Source: Polaribacter septentrionalilitoris
GTDB lineage: Bacteria > Bacteroidota > Bacteroidia > Flavobacteriales > Flavobacteriaceae
Assembly (NCBI RefSeq): GCF_009832745.1
Contig: NZ_VRMJ01000033.1
Location: 62,001-126,000 of the forward strand
DNA length: 64,000 nucleotides
Direction: 5' to 3'
This document shows, piece after piece, positions 35,878 through 45,186 of this stretch. Below the pieces are notes generated by a model. It did not search any database, was not told the origin of the DNA, and saw nothing but the letters and a program-made list of their open reading frames with translations. Both the position numbers and the translations under genes were made by a program. Every line of letters starts with the position of its first letter. Positions within the stretch are counted from its first letter, which is position 1.

Positions 35878-35938
35878 TTTATTTATTGTTACAATAACGA
35901 TAAAACAACTTACATTAGTACAAAAATCAGAATATTTT

Positions 35939-36412
35939 ATGAGTATAGAAATAGAACGTAAATTTTTGGTAAAAAATAATGATTTTAAAGATCAAAGTTT
36001 CCAAAAAAAAATTATTAAGCAAGGATATTTAAATTCTGATAAAAATAGAACTGTTCGAATAAGAATTAGTGATAAAAAAGCATTTATTACCATAAAAGGA
36101 AAATCTAATGATTCTGGTACTACACGATTTGAATGGGAAAAGGAAATTAAATTAAAGGAAGCTGAAAATTTATTATCACTCTGTGAGCCTTCTATAATCG
36201 AAAAGACAAGGTATTTAGTAAAAATACAAAATCATGTTTTTGAGGTTGATGAATTTTACGGTGACAATAAAGGGTTAATCATTGCAGAAGTAGAATTGAA
36301 TTCTGAAACTGAAAAATTTAAGAAACCAAATTGGTTAGCTAAAGAAGTTACAGGAGATATAAAATACTATAATTCAAGCATTAGCAAGCAGCCATTTAAA
36401 AATTGGAAATAA
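35939..36412 (+). CDS. CYTH-domain protein (triphosphatase-like)
   Basis: A 157-residue soluble protein. The start is taken at ATG 35939 because the product then begins MSIEIERKFLVKN, the ExExK signature of CYTH domains at the very N-terminus. Charged strands follow: RTVRIRISDKKAFITIKGK, FEWEKEIKL, and VDEFYGDNKGLIIAEVELNSE. CYTH proteins bind triphosphates with divalent metal; stand-alone bacterial forms hydrolyse inorganic triphosphate or similar. An upstream extension of the frame has no family likeness. Confidence 0.9.
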   Translation: MSIEIERKFLVKNNDFKDQSFQKKIIKQGYLNSDKNRTVRIRISDKKAFITIKGKSNDSGTTRFEWEKEIKLKEAENLLSLCEPSIIEKTRYLVKIQNHVFEVDEFYGDNKGLIIAEVELNSETEKFKKPNWLAKEVTGDIKYYNSSISKQPFKNWK

Positions 36413-36437
36413 AAAAACCTCGAACAAAAGTTCGAGG
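36411..36437 (-). terminator. Terminator of the PAQR/PlsC unit
   Basis: Perfect 8-bp stem CCTCGAAC / GTTCGAGG with AAAA loop, preceded by seven A (T on the minus strand). It can stop minus-strand transcripts from 37987, although it lies 150 bases after the PAQR stop. The intervening bases 36438-36587 show no gene. Confidence 0.7.
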
Positions 36438-36587
36438 AAATTTAATAAACCTACCCCCTAAATAAGATTTATAATACCTGACATATTAACATAAGTTAAT
36501 TTATCAAGTTCTACAAAAGTAATTTATTTTTTAAACCTGACAAATATTACATTCTTTTATTTTAACAAATCACTATATATCAAATAG

Positions 36588-37226
36588 CTACAGATTATAA
36601 ATTGCAATAAAATGACTTGCACTTCCTAACAAAACAAATACATGAAAAGTAGCATGATTGTATGGTAATTTTTTTATGGAATATAAAATAGCACCAATAG
36701 TATAGAAAACTCCTCCTGCAATTAAAAAGTTTAAGTCAAAACTTGTTAGCGCATTCATTAATGGTTTTATAAAAAACATAACTTGCCAACCCATTAATAA
36801 ATACATTGCAGTAGATATTTTATCATATTTCCCTGTAAAAAATAGTTTTAAAATTACTCCTGTTAATGCAAAAATCCAAACTGCAATAAACATATACCAG
36901 CCTAAATCTGAGTCTAAACCTACCAAACAAAAAGGTGAGTAACTCCCTGCTATTAATACATAAATTGCTGCGTGGTCAAAAATATTAAGTCGTCTTCTTT
37001 TCTTCGGATTTTTAGCAGCATGATAAAATGTAGAAGCTGCATATAAGAGTATCATACTTAATCCGTAAATAATAAAACTAATTGGTTTCCAAAAGCCAGA
37101 AAAAGTTATTGCTTTAAGAATTAAAAAAGGAAAAGCAATGATACTTAACACAAATCCTAATCCGTGAGAATATATGTTTAATCGTTCTTCTGCTTCAGAA
37201 TATCTATGGTTTATTTTTTTACTCAT
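36588..37226 (-). CDS. PAQR/hemolysin III-family membrane protein
   Basis: A 212-residue protein with seven hydrophobic segments. It opens with RYSEAEERLNIYSHGLGFVLSIIAFPFLI and holds the metal-site pattern SxxxH (ASTFYHAA), DHAAIYVLIAGSYSPF, and near the end HATFHVFVLLGSASHFIAIY. These Ser, Asp and His residues are the zinc site of PAQR proteins. Bacterial members are linked to membrane lipid homeostasis. The ATG overlaps the stop of the acyltransferase gene (ATGA). Confidence 0.9.
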   Translation of the reverse strand: MSKKINHRYSEAEERLNIYSHGLGFVLSIIAFPFLILKAITFSGFWKPISFIIYGLSMILLYAASTFYHAAKNPKKRRRLNIFDHAAIYVLIAGSYSPFCLVGLDSDLGWYMFIAVWIFALTGVILKLFFTGKYDKISTAMYLLMGWQVMFFIKPLMNALTSFDLNFLIAGGVFYTIGAILYSIKKLPYNHATFHVFVLLGSASHFIAIYNL

Positions 37227-37987
37227 TTTTGTTTATTGGTATCTTTCATATACTTTTTATCGTTCGATAAATCTGTACAGATAACATCAAATGTTTGTTG
37301 TTTTAAGGTTTCTATATCCTTAATTTCTAATTCTTTTGTAGATATAAATTGATGTTGGCGTATTCTAAAAACTCCAGGACCTCCTTTTAAAAAATTCCAA
37401 GAAAAAAAGCGCTTACAATCATAATATACTTGAGGAACAATCGGAATTTGAAACTCTATTGCTAAACTGAATGCACCTTTTTTAAACGGTGCCAAAACTA
37501 CATCTTCAGTTGGTACTAATCCTTCAGGGAAAATTGCCATACTTACTCCGTTTTGTAATCTTTTCTTTGCCATTTCATACACTCTTTTTCTACTTTTAAA
37601 ACTATTTCTGTCTACCATAATAACAGTTTTTTTATAGAAAAATCCAAAAATTGGAATTTTAGCCAACTCTTGCTTACCCACAAATACAATTGGATTTTTG
37701 CTTAAAACAATCAACACAAATGGATCCATTAACGACGCATGATTTGGACAAAACATATAACTTCTATTCGGTTTTATTTCTTGATCTAACTGAATGTCTA
37801 ATCGAAATCCCATTCCGTAAATGAGTACTTTAGACCAAATTCTTACCAATTTCCAGAGCAAGTGATAATATTCTTCTTTTGCAGTAAAAATGATTAATAG
37901 TGGTGACATTAAAATAATGGTCGTAAACATCAAAATGTAAAACCATAAACGCCAAATTAGTAAGAAAGGAATTTTAATATACTTCAC
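37223..37987 (-). CDS. 1-acyl-sn-glycerol-3-phosphate acyltransferase (PlsC-like)
   Basis: A 254-residue membrane-associated enzyme of phospholipid synthesis. A hydrophobic N-terminal anchor (about 5-33) precedes the catalytic HX4D motif NHASLMD, then KKTVIMVDRNSF and the FPEGLVPT block that binds the glycerol phosphate. The start codon is GTG (37987-37985), with no nearby ATG. It overlaps the PAQR gene by 4 bases, so the two membrane-lipid genes are coupled. Confidence 0.9.
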   Translation of the reverse strand: MKYIKIPFLLIWRLWFYILMFTTIILMSPLLIIFTAKEEYYHLLWKLVRIWSKVLIYGMGFRLDIQLDQEIKPNRSYMFCPNHASLMDPFVLIVLSKNPIVFVGKQELAKIPIFGFFYKKTVIMVDRNSFKSRKRVYEMAKKRLQNGVSMAIFPEGLVPTEDVVLAPFKKGAFSLAIEFQIPIVPQVYYDCKRFFSWNFLKGGPGVFRIRQHQFISTKELEIKDIETLKQQTFDVICTDLSNDKKYMKDTNKQK

Positions 37988-38091
37988 AGATTCTATAAAC
38001 GCTTGTTTCGTTTTTTAATTATACTAAAAACCACTTGGAAATCAAAAGTAGTAATATTCTTTTGTTTGATGCATTTTACAATGCAAAACCT

Positions 38092-38099
38092 TACTTTTG
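38092..38099 (+). promoter_or_regulatory. -7 promoter element of trpS
   Basis: TACTTTTG matches TAnnTTTG, 55 bases before the ATG at 38155. No Crp/Fnr-type box lies at the 36.5-bp position, so it serves as a contrast to the regulon promoters. Confidence 0.55.
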
Positions 38100-38154
38100 C
38101 CATCGCAGATAGTTTTTGTATCTCATCTTATACTTAAAAAGAAAAAATAAAATT

Positions 38155-39123
38155 ATGTCTAGAGTTTTAACTGGTGTACAAAGTACAGGAACACCTCATT
38201 TAGGAAATTTATTAGGTGCAATTTTGCCCGCTATAGAAATGGCGAATAATCCTGATAATGAAGCTTTTTTATTTATTGCTGATATGCATTCTTTAACACA
38301 AATTAAAGATGGGAATCAACTTAGAGAAAACACATATAGTACTGCTGCAACTTGGTTGGCTTGTGGTTTGGATATTAACAAAACTGTTTTTTACAGACAA
38401 AGTGATATTCCTCAAGTTACAGAATTATCTTGGTATTTAAGTTGCTTTTTTCCCTACCAACGGTTAACATTAGCGCATAGTTTTAAAGACAAAGCAGATC
38501 GTTTGGCAGATGTAAACGCTGGTTTGTTTACCTACCCAATGTTAATGGCTGCTGATATTTTATTGTATGATGCAGAAATTGTTCCTGTAGGTAAAGATCA
38601 ATTACAACATTTAGAAATAACACGCGATGTTGCCAATAGATTGAATAACCTTGTTGGAGAAACCTTAATTGAACCACAAGCAAAAATTCAAGAACACACC
38701 AAATTGGTTCCTGGAACTGATGGTGAAAAAATGAGTAAATCTCGAAATAACATCATTAACATTTTCTTGACTGATAAAAAGTTGAGAAAGCAAATTATGA
38801 GTATCAAAACAGATAGTAAAGCTTTAGAAGAACCAAAAGATCCAGATTCTGATAACGTTTTTGCATTGTATAAATTATTGGCTTCTGAATCTCAAATTAA
38901 AGCAATGAGAGCAAATTACGAAGGTGGAAATTATGGATATGGGCATGCTAAACAAGCTTTGTATGAATTAATTATCGATAAATTTGCTGATGTAAGAACT
39001 CGTTACCATCATTTTATGGAAAACAAACATGAGATTGATGAAGCTTTGCAACTTGGAGCAAAAAAAGCAACTCTTGTAGCTGATGATGTTCTAAAAAGAG
39101 TTCGTGCTAAAGTTGGGTATTAA
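38155..39123 (+). CDS. trpS: Tryptophanyl-tRNA synthetase
   Basis: A 322-residue class I synthetase that charges tRNA-Trp. The start is ATG 38155, giving MSRVLTGVQSTGTPHLGNLLGA, whose TPHLGN block is the HIGH-equivalent motif. KMSKSRNN is the KMSKS loop, and AADILLYDAEIVPVGKDQLQHLE is the typical middle block. An upstream extension of the frame has no family likeness. A symmetrical terminator follows. Confidence 0.96.
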   Translation: MSRVLTGVQSTGTPHLGNLLGAILPAIEMANNPDNEAFLFIADMHSLTQIKDGNQLRENTYSTAATWLACGLDINKTVFYRQSDIPQVTELSWYLSCFFPYQRLTLAHSFKDKADRLADVNAGLFTYPMLMAADILLYDAEIVPVGKDQLQHLEITRDVANRLNNLVGETLIEPQAKIQEHTKLVPGTDGEKMSKSRNNIINIFLTDKKLRKQIMSIKTDSKALEEPKDPDSDNVFALYKLLASESQIKAMRANYEGGNYGYGHAKQALYELIIDKFADVRTRYHHFMENKHEIDEALQLGAKKATLVADDVLKRVRAKVGY

Positions 39124-39132
39124 AAATTAAAC

Positions 39133-39164
39133 AAAAAGTCAGAAATTTAATTTCTGACTTTTTT
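39133..39164. terminator. Bidirectional terminator between trpS and the ELWxTDGT gene
   Basis: Stem AAAAAGTCAGAAA / TTTCTGACTTTTT with an A/T loop (39133-39163) and T run; A run on the other side. It separates two convergent genes. Confidence 0.9.
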
Positions 39165-39167
39165 ATT

Positions 39168-40850
39168 TTAGTCTACTAGAAACTTTTTGCCAATTAGGTT
39201 TCCTTTTTCTGAAAAATACCTTGCAATATAAACACCCTTTTTTAGATTGACTTCTATTGAACTCTGTGTCTTTTTTACACTAGTGTCTAAAACTTCTTTT
39301 CCAAGTATATTATATATTTTTAAAGTTGGATTTTTGGGTTCCCAATTTTTTAAATGAATGGTATTTTCTGAATAATGTAATTGTAATTTGCTTTGAAAAA
39401 AATTATTTACAGATGCTGTTGCACCATTTTTATATTCATACAGTTCTACCCCCAAACCTTTATTTGCATTCGCACTAAAAACTAAGGTATTATTTACTAC
39501 TGCATGAGATACAGATGTTGTAAAGTTTGCAATAAAACCAGTGCTTCCAGCAGCATAATCTTGTATGAGCATAGTACCGCTTTCTGTACCATCTGTTCTC
39601 CATAATTCTTGACCTTCGTTTTTGGTGACACCACCAAAAATGAGTTCGTTACCCACTTTAATAAAACGAGATGGATGAACTACAAAATCTGAGTCTATTA
39701 CTTTTACTAAAACTGTACCTTCTGTAGTACCATCTGTTTTCCAAAGTTCGTTTACATCAATATTACCATTTCTATCAAGTCCTCCTCCTCCAAAATAAAT
39801 TTCGTTATTAAATACAATCGGAAAACTACTCCATTCTATACCTATATTGGCTGGATTAACTTGTGTGGTTCCTGCTACAGTTCCATCGGTTTTGTACATA
39901 TTTTTTCCTTCATGAAAGTATAATTCATTATTTAAAACAATTAGATATCTTTCGTCACCATTAGCGATTTCAATAGTATTTTCTGATGTACCATCTGTTT
40001 TCCATAATTTTCCATTTGCCTCAAAATAGACATTACCATTCATTTCTGTAATAGAGTTTATATCATCACCAGAGGTACCTGTATGTATATCTTTTACTAA
40101 TTTTGTACCAGATGCTGTACCATCTGTTACCCAAAGTTCTCTCCCTTCATTTTCGGTTTTGGCTGTAAAAAATAATTTTGATTTATCCTGAGTTACAAAA
40201 AAATCTTCTGGATCACTGTCTTTATCACCGATATAAATATCTTTTAATAAGACAGTACCTGCTTCTGTACCATCTGTTACCCAAAGTTCAGTTCCTTCAT
40301 TTTGAGTATCTCCTACAAAAATCAATGTGTTGTTCACAACAGCTCTTTCAGTTACATTCCAACTAATTAAAGTTTTTACATCCTCTTTTAAATATCCTGT
40401 ACCTGTTGCTGTACCATCTGTATAAAACAAAGGAGATTTACCATTAAGTTCGGCTGTAAAATAGTATATACCATTAAATTTTATACCTCCTCCCCAAGGA
40501 CGTTTATCAGAAATCTCTGTAAATGAAGAACCATTAAAAGTAAATGTCTTAAAATTTAAACCAACAATCATTGGATCGTCTGCACCAATTTCTGGAATGT
40601 AAATGGCAGAAATGTTAGTTTCATTACCATCATTATCTTTTAAAATTTCTACGGAATTACCATCATAAACATAACTTTTTGTTTGAAAAGAATTGTTTAT
40701 TGCATTAACATATATTTTGTTTTTATAAACTCCTAATATCAAAGGATTTCCATTTTTGCTTCCTTCTGCAAAATCTTTTAAAAGACTTATTTGTGAGAAA
40801 CTAGTAAAAGAAAAAACTAAGGTAAAAAAGATGAGTAATTTTTTTTTCAT
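39168..40850 (-). CDS. Secreted ELWxTDGT-repeat protein with T9SS sorting domain
   Basis: A 560-residue exported protein. A signal peptide (1-19) precedes about seven repeats with the phrase ELWxTDGTxxGT (for example ELWVTDGTEAGTVLLKDI and ELWRTDGTESGTMLIQDY), spaced by about 45-60 residues, a beta-propeller-like series. The C-terminal region (LHYSENTIHLKN ... NLKKGVYIARYFSEKGNLIGKKFLVD) is a type IX sorting domain. It is expected on the cell surface; its ligand is unknown. Confidence 0.88.
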   Translation of the reverse strand: MKKKLLIFFTLVFSFTSFSQISLLKDFAEGSKNGNPLILGVYKNKIYVNAINNSFQTKSYVYDGNSVEILKDNDGNETNISAIYIPEIGADDPMIVGLNFKTFTFNGSSFTEISDKRPWGGGIKFNGIYYFTAELNGKSPLFYTDGTATGTGYLKEDVKTLISWNVTERAVVNNTLIFVGDTQNEGTELWVTDGTEAGTVLLKDIYIGDKDSDPEDFFVTQDKSKLFFTAKTENEGRELWVTDGTASGTKLVKDIHTGTSGDDINSITEMNGNVYFEANGKLWKTDGTSENTIEIANGDERYLIVLNNELYFHEGKNMYKTDGTVAGTTQVNPANIGIEWSSFPIVFNNEIYFGGGGLDRNGNIDVNELWKTDGTTEGTVLVKVIDSDFVVHPSRFIKVGNELIFGGVTKNEGQELWRTDGTESGTMLIQDYAAGSTGFIANFTTSVSHAVVNNTLVFSANANKGLGVELYEYKNGATASVNNFFQSKLQLHYSENTIHLKNWEPKNPTLKIYNILGKEVLDTSVKKTQSSIEVNLKKGVYIARYFSEKGNLIGKKFLVD

Positions 40851-40900
40851 GTCTTGATTTTTATTGTTTAAACAAAAATAAGAATTGAAATAGTAAAAAA

Positions 40901-40922
40901 AAATACGGCAATTGCCGTATTT
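40901..40922 (-). terminator. Terminator after the DUF1761 gene
   Basis: Self-complementary AAATACGGCA/ATTGCCGTATTT (40901-40922), preceded by an A run that reads as T on the minus strand. It lies 22 bases after the DUF1761 stop. Confidence 0.75.
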
Positions 40923-40943
40923 ATAATATCAGGATATTAAGGT

Positions 40944-41441
40944 TTACAGCCACTGGCAAATAATTCCTCCCATAATGGCTAAAGTTACAACCCAATAACC
41001 AGCATTAATGGCTACATATTTTACAGTTCTTTTTTCAAACATTGCAATGATTGATAAAATTGGAAGTATTAAAACCACACCAGTCATTACTCCATGAATA
41101 ACTCCATGACCAAATGTTCTAAAGCGATCTCCATACATTCCTATAAAACTTTTAAAATAAGTAAATGCTTCACCTTTTTCTTCCTGAAAATCAGGTTCAT
41201 TGATTAGCGTTTGAAATAAACCCATTTGATGAATAACGATAAACTGTAAAAAGAAAGCTACAAGCAAACTAAAAATGTAGCTAAGCACTAATATCTTTAC
41301 CATATTTGTGCCTTCAAGAGATTCTTTAGTAAAACCCATTTCTTTCATCCATGGTTTTCCAAAAATAGGACCATACCACACAAAACCAATTAACATTGGT
41401 ATAAACGCTGCAATAAAGAGCACATAAAAATTTAATTCCAT
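40944..41441 (-). CDS. DUF1761 membrane protein
   Basis: A 165-residue protein with four hydrophobic segments. The phrases FVWYGPIFGKPWMKEMGFTKE and GVIHGVMTGVVLILPILSI fit DUF1761. The start is set at ATG 41441 because a -7 element (TATATTTG, 41473-41466) lies inside the longer frame. No function is established. Confidence 0.85.
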   Translation of the reverse strand: MELNFYVLFIAAFIPMLIGFVWYGPIFGKPWMKEMGFTKESLEGTNMVKILVLSYIFSLLVAFFLQFIVIHQMGLFQTLINEPDFQEEKGEAFTYFKSFIGMYGDRFRTFGHGVIHGVMTGVVLILPILSIIAMFEKRTVKYVAINAGYWVVTLAIMGGIICQWL

Positions 41442-41465
41442 ATTTAAAGTTTTTTGGTTGAATAC

Positions 41466-41503
41466 CAAATATATGAAATATGAATTTGATGTGTACAAAT
41501 ATA
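41466..41503 (-). promoter_or_regulatory. Two candidate -7 elements before the DUF1761 gene
   Basis: TATATTTG occurs twice on the minus strand, 30 bases apart (41473-41466 and 41503-41496). The nearer one leaves a leader of about 18 bases. Confidence 0.45.
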
Positions 41504-41533
41504 AAATGCTGAAAGAGAATCTTTCAGCATTTT
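41503..41533. terminator. Terminator after the DUF4837 gene
   Basis: Stem AAAATGCTGAAAG / CTTTCAGCATTTT with a 5-base loop. On the minus strand it lies some 22 bases upstream of 41555 going downstream of that gene, and it can work in both directions. Confidence 0.8.
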
Positions 41534-41554
41534 ATATTTAATGTAAGCTGTTTT

Positions 41555-42538
41555 TTACTGAATTATCATAGATTTTGCAATCGCCTCTAACTCAAAAATA
41601 AAAGCTCTTTTATTTACAGAAGGAGCATACGTAAATCCTTCAAAAACAACGATTCTGTTATTCTTTTTATCAATAATGTTATAATTGATAAAAGGGCCTG
41701 CCATAAAATCGTTTTTAACTTCCCATTTTCCGCGAGTTTCATACGCTTTTTTTCCATTAATGGTAGCATCAAAAGTAGAAGGTGTGTAAGCTTCTTCTGT
41801 AATCATGTGCATGGTTTCTGGGTCTGAACCTGGTATGTATTTTTTTCCTATTCTATTTCTAACTGCAACAATACTGTCTGCAACTGTTTCTTCGTTTTCT
41901 AACGGTACTGAATACACGAGAATATTATTACTTCCTGTTTTTGCAATTCCACTAGTTAAATGATGACGCAACCATAAGAATTCTCCTGTATCGTCAACAG
42001 TTTTAAATTTATCATGGATGGTTAATGAAATCCCTAAATTTTGAAGTGTTTTGAATTTAGAATCGTCTAATTTACTATTTGCAAAAATACGTTGAGTCAT
42101 TTTTAAATCAGCAGCTAAAAAGATATCGATAATCTCTTTTTGATGTTTTTTAAATACCTTTAATGTACTTTCTCTATCTTTTCCGTATACATAAACAATT
42201 GTTTGTGGACTAGCATATACATTTGTTTTTACAAAAAATTCGTTTTTATCTCCTTCTCCTATTACCATAATATTTCTGGCAACTTTCATCATATTTCCAA
42301 AACCATTTGGTGCAATTTGAGATACAGATAATGTTGGTTCTGGTTGAGGTAAACCCACCACTAACTCTCCGAAAGAATTACGAATTTCTTTACCAATATC
42401 TCCATTCCAGTTGTTAATATTAGCAACAACCATTACTTTGTTTAATTTCCCTATTGAATCTCTTAGTATGATTTTATCATTTCCCCCACATGAAATTAAG
42501 AGAAAAGCAACTGAAAATAAGAGTATTATACGTTTCAT
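41555..42538 (-). CDS. DUF4837 lipoprotein
   Basis: A 327-residue lipoprotein with lipobox LLISC (Cys 17). The body fits DUF4837, a Bacteroidota-specific family: DSIGKLNKVMVVANINNWNGDIGKEIR, then LPQPEPTLSVSQI and HHLTSGIAKTGSNNILVYSVPL. Function unknown; envelope location expected. It follows the lytic transglycosylase gene by four bases, a common pair, which suggests work in cell-wall or envelope upkeep. Confidence 0.88.
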   Translation of the reverse strand: MKRIILLFSVAFLLISCGGNDKIILRDSIGKLNKVMVVANINNWNGDIGKEIRNSFGELVVGLPQPEPTLSVSQIAPNGFGNMMKVARNIMVIGEGDKNEFFVKTNVYASPQTIVYVYGKDRESTLKVFKKHQKEIIDIFLAADLKMTQRIFANSKLDDSKFKTLQNLGISLTIHDKFKTVDDTGEFLWLRHHLTSGIAKTGSNNILVYSVPLENEETVADSIVAVRNRIGKKYIPGSDPETMHMITEEAYTPSTFDATINGKKAYETRGKWEVKNDFMAGPFINYNIIDKKNNRIVVFEGFTYAPSVNKRAFIFELEAIAKSMIIQ

Positions 42539-42542
42539 AAGA

Positions 42543-44069
42543 TTAGCTTTTATAGATTTTAAGTTTTGTTCCAGGTTTTATATTCTTAGCACTCCAAATA
42601 TTGTTCCATTTTTTAATATTATCAACAGAAACATTTTTAAATTTTTGAGCAATACTCCAAAGTGAATCTCCTTTTTTAACAATGTAAATATTAAATTTAC
42701 CTTTAAAGATTGTTTGTTTAGCATTTTTACCTTTAGTCTTCGAAGTAGATTTACTGATAGAATTTGGAATTCTTTTCGGATAAATATACAAACGTTGTCC
42801 TATTTTTAAATTACTTGTTTTTAAACGATTCCAACGTTTTAATTGGCTAACCCTAACTCCATATTTATTTGCAATCTTTCCTAAATAATCTCCACTTTTA
42901 ACCCTGTAACGGATTCGTTTATCCATTTCAAAATATCTAGGTAGTGGCTTTTCTCTTTTGGCATCATCTGTATCTGCTAAAGCATACAATTCTTTTTCTT
43001 TATTTAAAAAAGTAATCATTTCTTTTGATGGTAATCTCAACGTATAGTCTCTACCTTTTACAAACGGAATAATATTTAGTTTGTATTCTGGATTTAAAAA
43101 CGTCAATACCTCTTCATCTACTCCAATAGTTTCTGTAATTTGATCAAAACTAATGGTTCTCTTAATATGAACTGTATCTGTTTGAAAATTAAATAACTTT
43201 GGTGCTTCTGAATATATTTTATGCTCATCAGCATATTCAAAAATGTACATTGTAGCATAAAAAGCAGGAACATAACCTGCAGTTTCTCTTGGCAAATACG
43301 GACGAATATTCCAATAATTTTTATATCCTCCAGAGCGTTTTATGGCTTTGGTTACATTTCCTGGTCCAGAATTGTAGGCTGCTAGTGCCAAATCCCAATC
43401 ACCAAAAATTTTATACAACTGACTCAAATATTTACAAGCAGCAACAGTTGCTTTTAGTGGATTATAACGTTCATCTACATAAGAACTTACTTTTAAATCG
43501 AACTGTTTTCCTGTACCATACATAAATTGCCATAACCCAGAGGCTCCAACTCTAGATTTTGCTCTAGGTTTTAATGCAGATTCCACAATAGCTAAATATT
43601 TCATTTCTAAAGGAATATCGTATTGATCTAAATACTGCTCAAACATTGGAAAATAATATTTGGCTTTAGCCATTAAAGCAGGATAGTATTTTTTACGATA
43701 CTGTAAATAACTATTGATTACCTTTTCTAAAGATGGATTATATGCCAAATTAAATGGTGTATTCTCATTTAAAACAGATAATCGTTCTTTTAATAAATCT
43801 GTGGTAATTGCAATTTTTACTGTGCCAACAATATCTTTATCGTTGATGACATATTCTAAAGTATCAATTAAAGGAGAACTAAACTTTTCTTCAATGAGCA
43901 AACTATCTATAGTTCTTAAATCATCATCTGTAAAGATTTCTATAGCTCCATTTGCAATAGAATCTTTAGCTATAAAAATGGTGTCTTTTTTTTGAATAGG
44001 GATACTATCTTTCTCTTGAGAAAATATTGAAACTGTAAATAATACTAAAAATGTAGTTAGGTTTCTCAT
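42543..44069 (-). CDS. Membrane-bound lytic murein transglycosylase (MltD-like) with two LysM domains
   Basis: A 508-residue exported enzyme that cleaves peptidoglycan glycan strands. After a signal peptide (1-17) and a linker comes the SLT domain: catalytic E163 in AIVESALKP, SRVGASGLWQFM (172-183) and AAYNSGPGNV. Two LysM domains bind peptidoglycan (about 390-435, beginning YRVKSGDYLGKIA, and about 461-506, beginning YIVKKGDSLWSIA), separated by a Ser/Lys-rich linker. Confidence 0.92.
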   Translation of the reverse strand: MRNLTTFLVLFTVSIFSQEKDSIPIQKKDTIFIAKDSIANGAIEIFTDDDLRTIDSLLIEEKFSSPLIDTLEYVINDKDIVGTVKIAITTDLLKERLSVLNENTPFNLAYNPSLEKVINSYLQYRKKYYPALMAKAKYYFPMFEQYLDQYDIPLEMKYLAIVESALKPRAKSRVGASGLWQFMYGTGKQFDLKVSSYVDERYNPLKATVAACKYLSQLYKIFGDWDLALAAYNSGPGNVTKAIKRSGGYKNYWNIRPYLPRETAGYVPAFYATMYIFEYADEHKIYSEAPKLFNFQTDTVHIKRTISFDQITETIGVDEEVLTFLNPEYKLNIIPFVKGRDYTLRLPSKEMITFLNKEKELYALADTDDAKREKPLPRYFEMDKRIRYRVKSGDYLGKIANKYGVRVSQLKRWNRLKTSNLKIGQRLYIYPKRIPNSISKSTSKTKGKNAKQTIFKGKFNIYIVKKGDSLWSIAQKFKNVSVDNIKKWNNIWSAKNIKPGTKLKIYKS

Positions 44070-44080
44070 AATTTAATTGT

Positions 44081-44134
44081 CAGGTTGAGCGCAGTCGAAA
44101 CCTACTTAATAACCTCTCGACTGCACTCGAGGTG
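44081..44134. repeat. REP-like palindromic intergenic element
   Basis: GAGCGCAGTCGA (44088-44099) and TCGACTGCACTC (44118-44129) are inverted copies with one mismatch. Each arm is also flanked by its own GGTT/AACC or CCTC/GAGG hairpin. I recall closely similar sequences as dispersed repeats in many Flavobacteriia. Only this copy was noticed in the window. Confidence 0.6.
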
Positions 44135-44145
44135 ATATTTTATTT

Positions 44146-44907
44146 TTAAATATCTAATTCTAATGCAATCGGACAATGGTCTGAATGTTTGGCTTCAGGT
44201 AAAATATACGCTCTAGAAATTTTATCTTTTAACGGTTCTGAAACCATAGCATAATCTAAACGCCAGCCTTTATTATTTGCTCTAGCATTTGCCCTGTAAC
44301 TCCACCAAGAATATTCTTGTCTTTCAGGATTTAAAAAACGAAAACTATCTATAAAACCACTATCTATAAATTGCCCAATCCAAGTTCTTTCTTCTGGTAA
44401 AAAACCAGAAACTCCTTTCACTTTTGGGTTGTGAATGTCTATGGGTTCGTGACAAATATTATAATCTCCACAGATGACTAAATTCGGAATTTCTTGTTTT
44501 AAATTATTGATGTATTCTTGGAATTCATCCATATAATTTAGTTTGAAATTAAGTCTGTCTAAGTTTGTACCTGAAGGTAAATAGAGACTCATTACTGACA
44601 CCTCATCAAAATCTACACGCAAATTTCTACCTTCAAAATCCATAGTTTCTATACCTGTTCCGTATTCGATATGATTTGGTTTTTCTTTACAAAAAATGGC
44701 TACTGAAGAATACCCTTTTTTTTGTGCAGAAAACCAATAATGATAAGGATATCCTGCATTTTCGAACTCTTCTAAATTTAATTGTTCTTTGTGTGCTTTG
44801 GTTTCTTGTATGCAAATAACGTCTGGATTTGCGGCTTCTAACCAATCTAAAAACCCTTTTTTTAATGCTGCTCTAATTCCGTTTACGTTGTATGATATTA
44901 TTTTCAT
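44146..44907 (-). CDS. xth: Exodeoxyribonuclease III
   Basis: A 253-residue AP endonuclease/3'-5' exonuclease of base-excision repair. The start is ATG 44907, giving MKIISYNVNGIRAALKKGFLDWL. Key blocks are CIQETKAH (catalytic Glu), NLVICGDYNICHEPIDI (Asp/Asn), and KHSDHCPIALEL (catalytic Asp-His) at the end. The longer frame adds eight residues without likeness. Confidence 0.95.
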   Translation of the reverse strand: MKIISYNVNGIRAALKKGFLDWLEAANPDVICIQETKAHKEQLNLEEFENAGYPYHYWFSAQKKGYSSVAIFCKEKPNHIEYGTGIETMDFEGRNLRVDFDEVSVMSLYLPSGTNLDRLNFKLNYMDEFQEYINNLKQEIPNLVICGDYNICHEPIDIHNPKVKGVSGFLPEERTWIGQFIDSGFIDSFRFLNPERQEYSWWSYRANARANNKGWRLDYAMVSEPLKDKISRAYILPEAKHSDHCPIALELDI

Positions 44908-44950
44908 ATTCCCATCTTTATTTCTTCCCAAAGGAAAGAAAACTCAATCT

Positions 44951-45181
44951 CTAAAGTTCTTTATTAATTACTTTTTTGAAAAACAACCATTTTATTTGTT
45001 CTTCTTCACCATTTTGTTTTTCTACAATTTTTACTTTTGGTGATAAAATGTAAGCTAAACTTACTGCAATTGTAGTATTAATTACAATTTCTTTTACGTT
45101 AAAAACCTTATCTAACAACAACATAAAAACCACAATTAAAAATGGAGTTATCAACCAATATGTTTTTTTAAAAAGCTTCAT
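44951..45181 (-). CDS. Small membrane protein of unknown function
   Basis: A 76-residue protein with two hydrophobic helices (about 8-24 and 32-47) and a charged tail (KVKIVEKQNGEEEQIKWLFFKK). No family is recognised. It lies 5 bases after the acyl-CoA synthetase gene, in the same direction, so it is likely cotranscribed. Confidence 0.6.
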   Translation of the reverse strand: MKLFKKTYWLITPFLIVVFMLLLDKVFNVKEIVINTTIAVSLAYILSPKVKIVEKQNGEEEQIKWLFFKKVINKEL

Positions 45182-45186
45182 TTGTT

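Noticed and set aside
36438..36587. Search for a small gene after the CYTH terminator
   Set aside because: Both strands contain only short frames without start, promoter or sensible composition.
39600..40420. Periodic short repeats that resemble a CRISPR or tandem array
   Set aside because: The periodicity comes from codons of the ELWxTDGT protein repeats; spacing varies and there are no cas genes.
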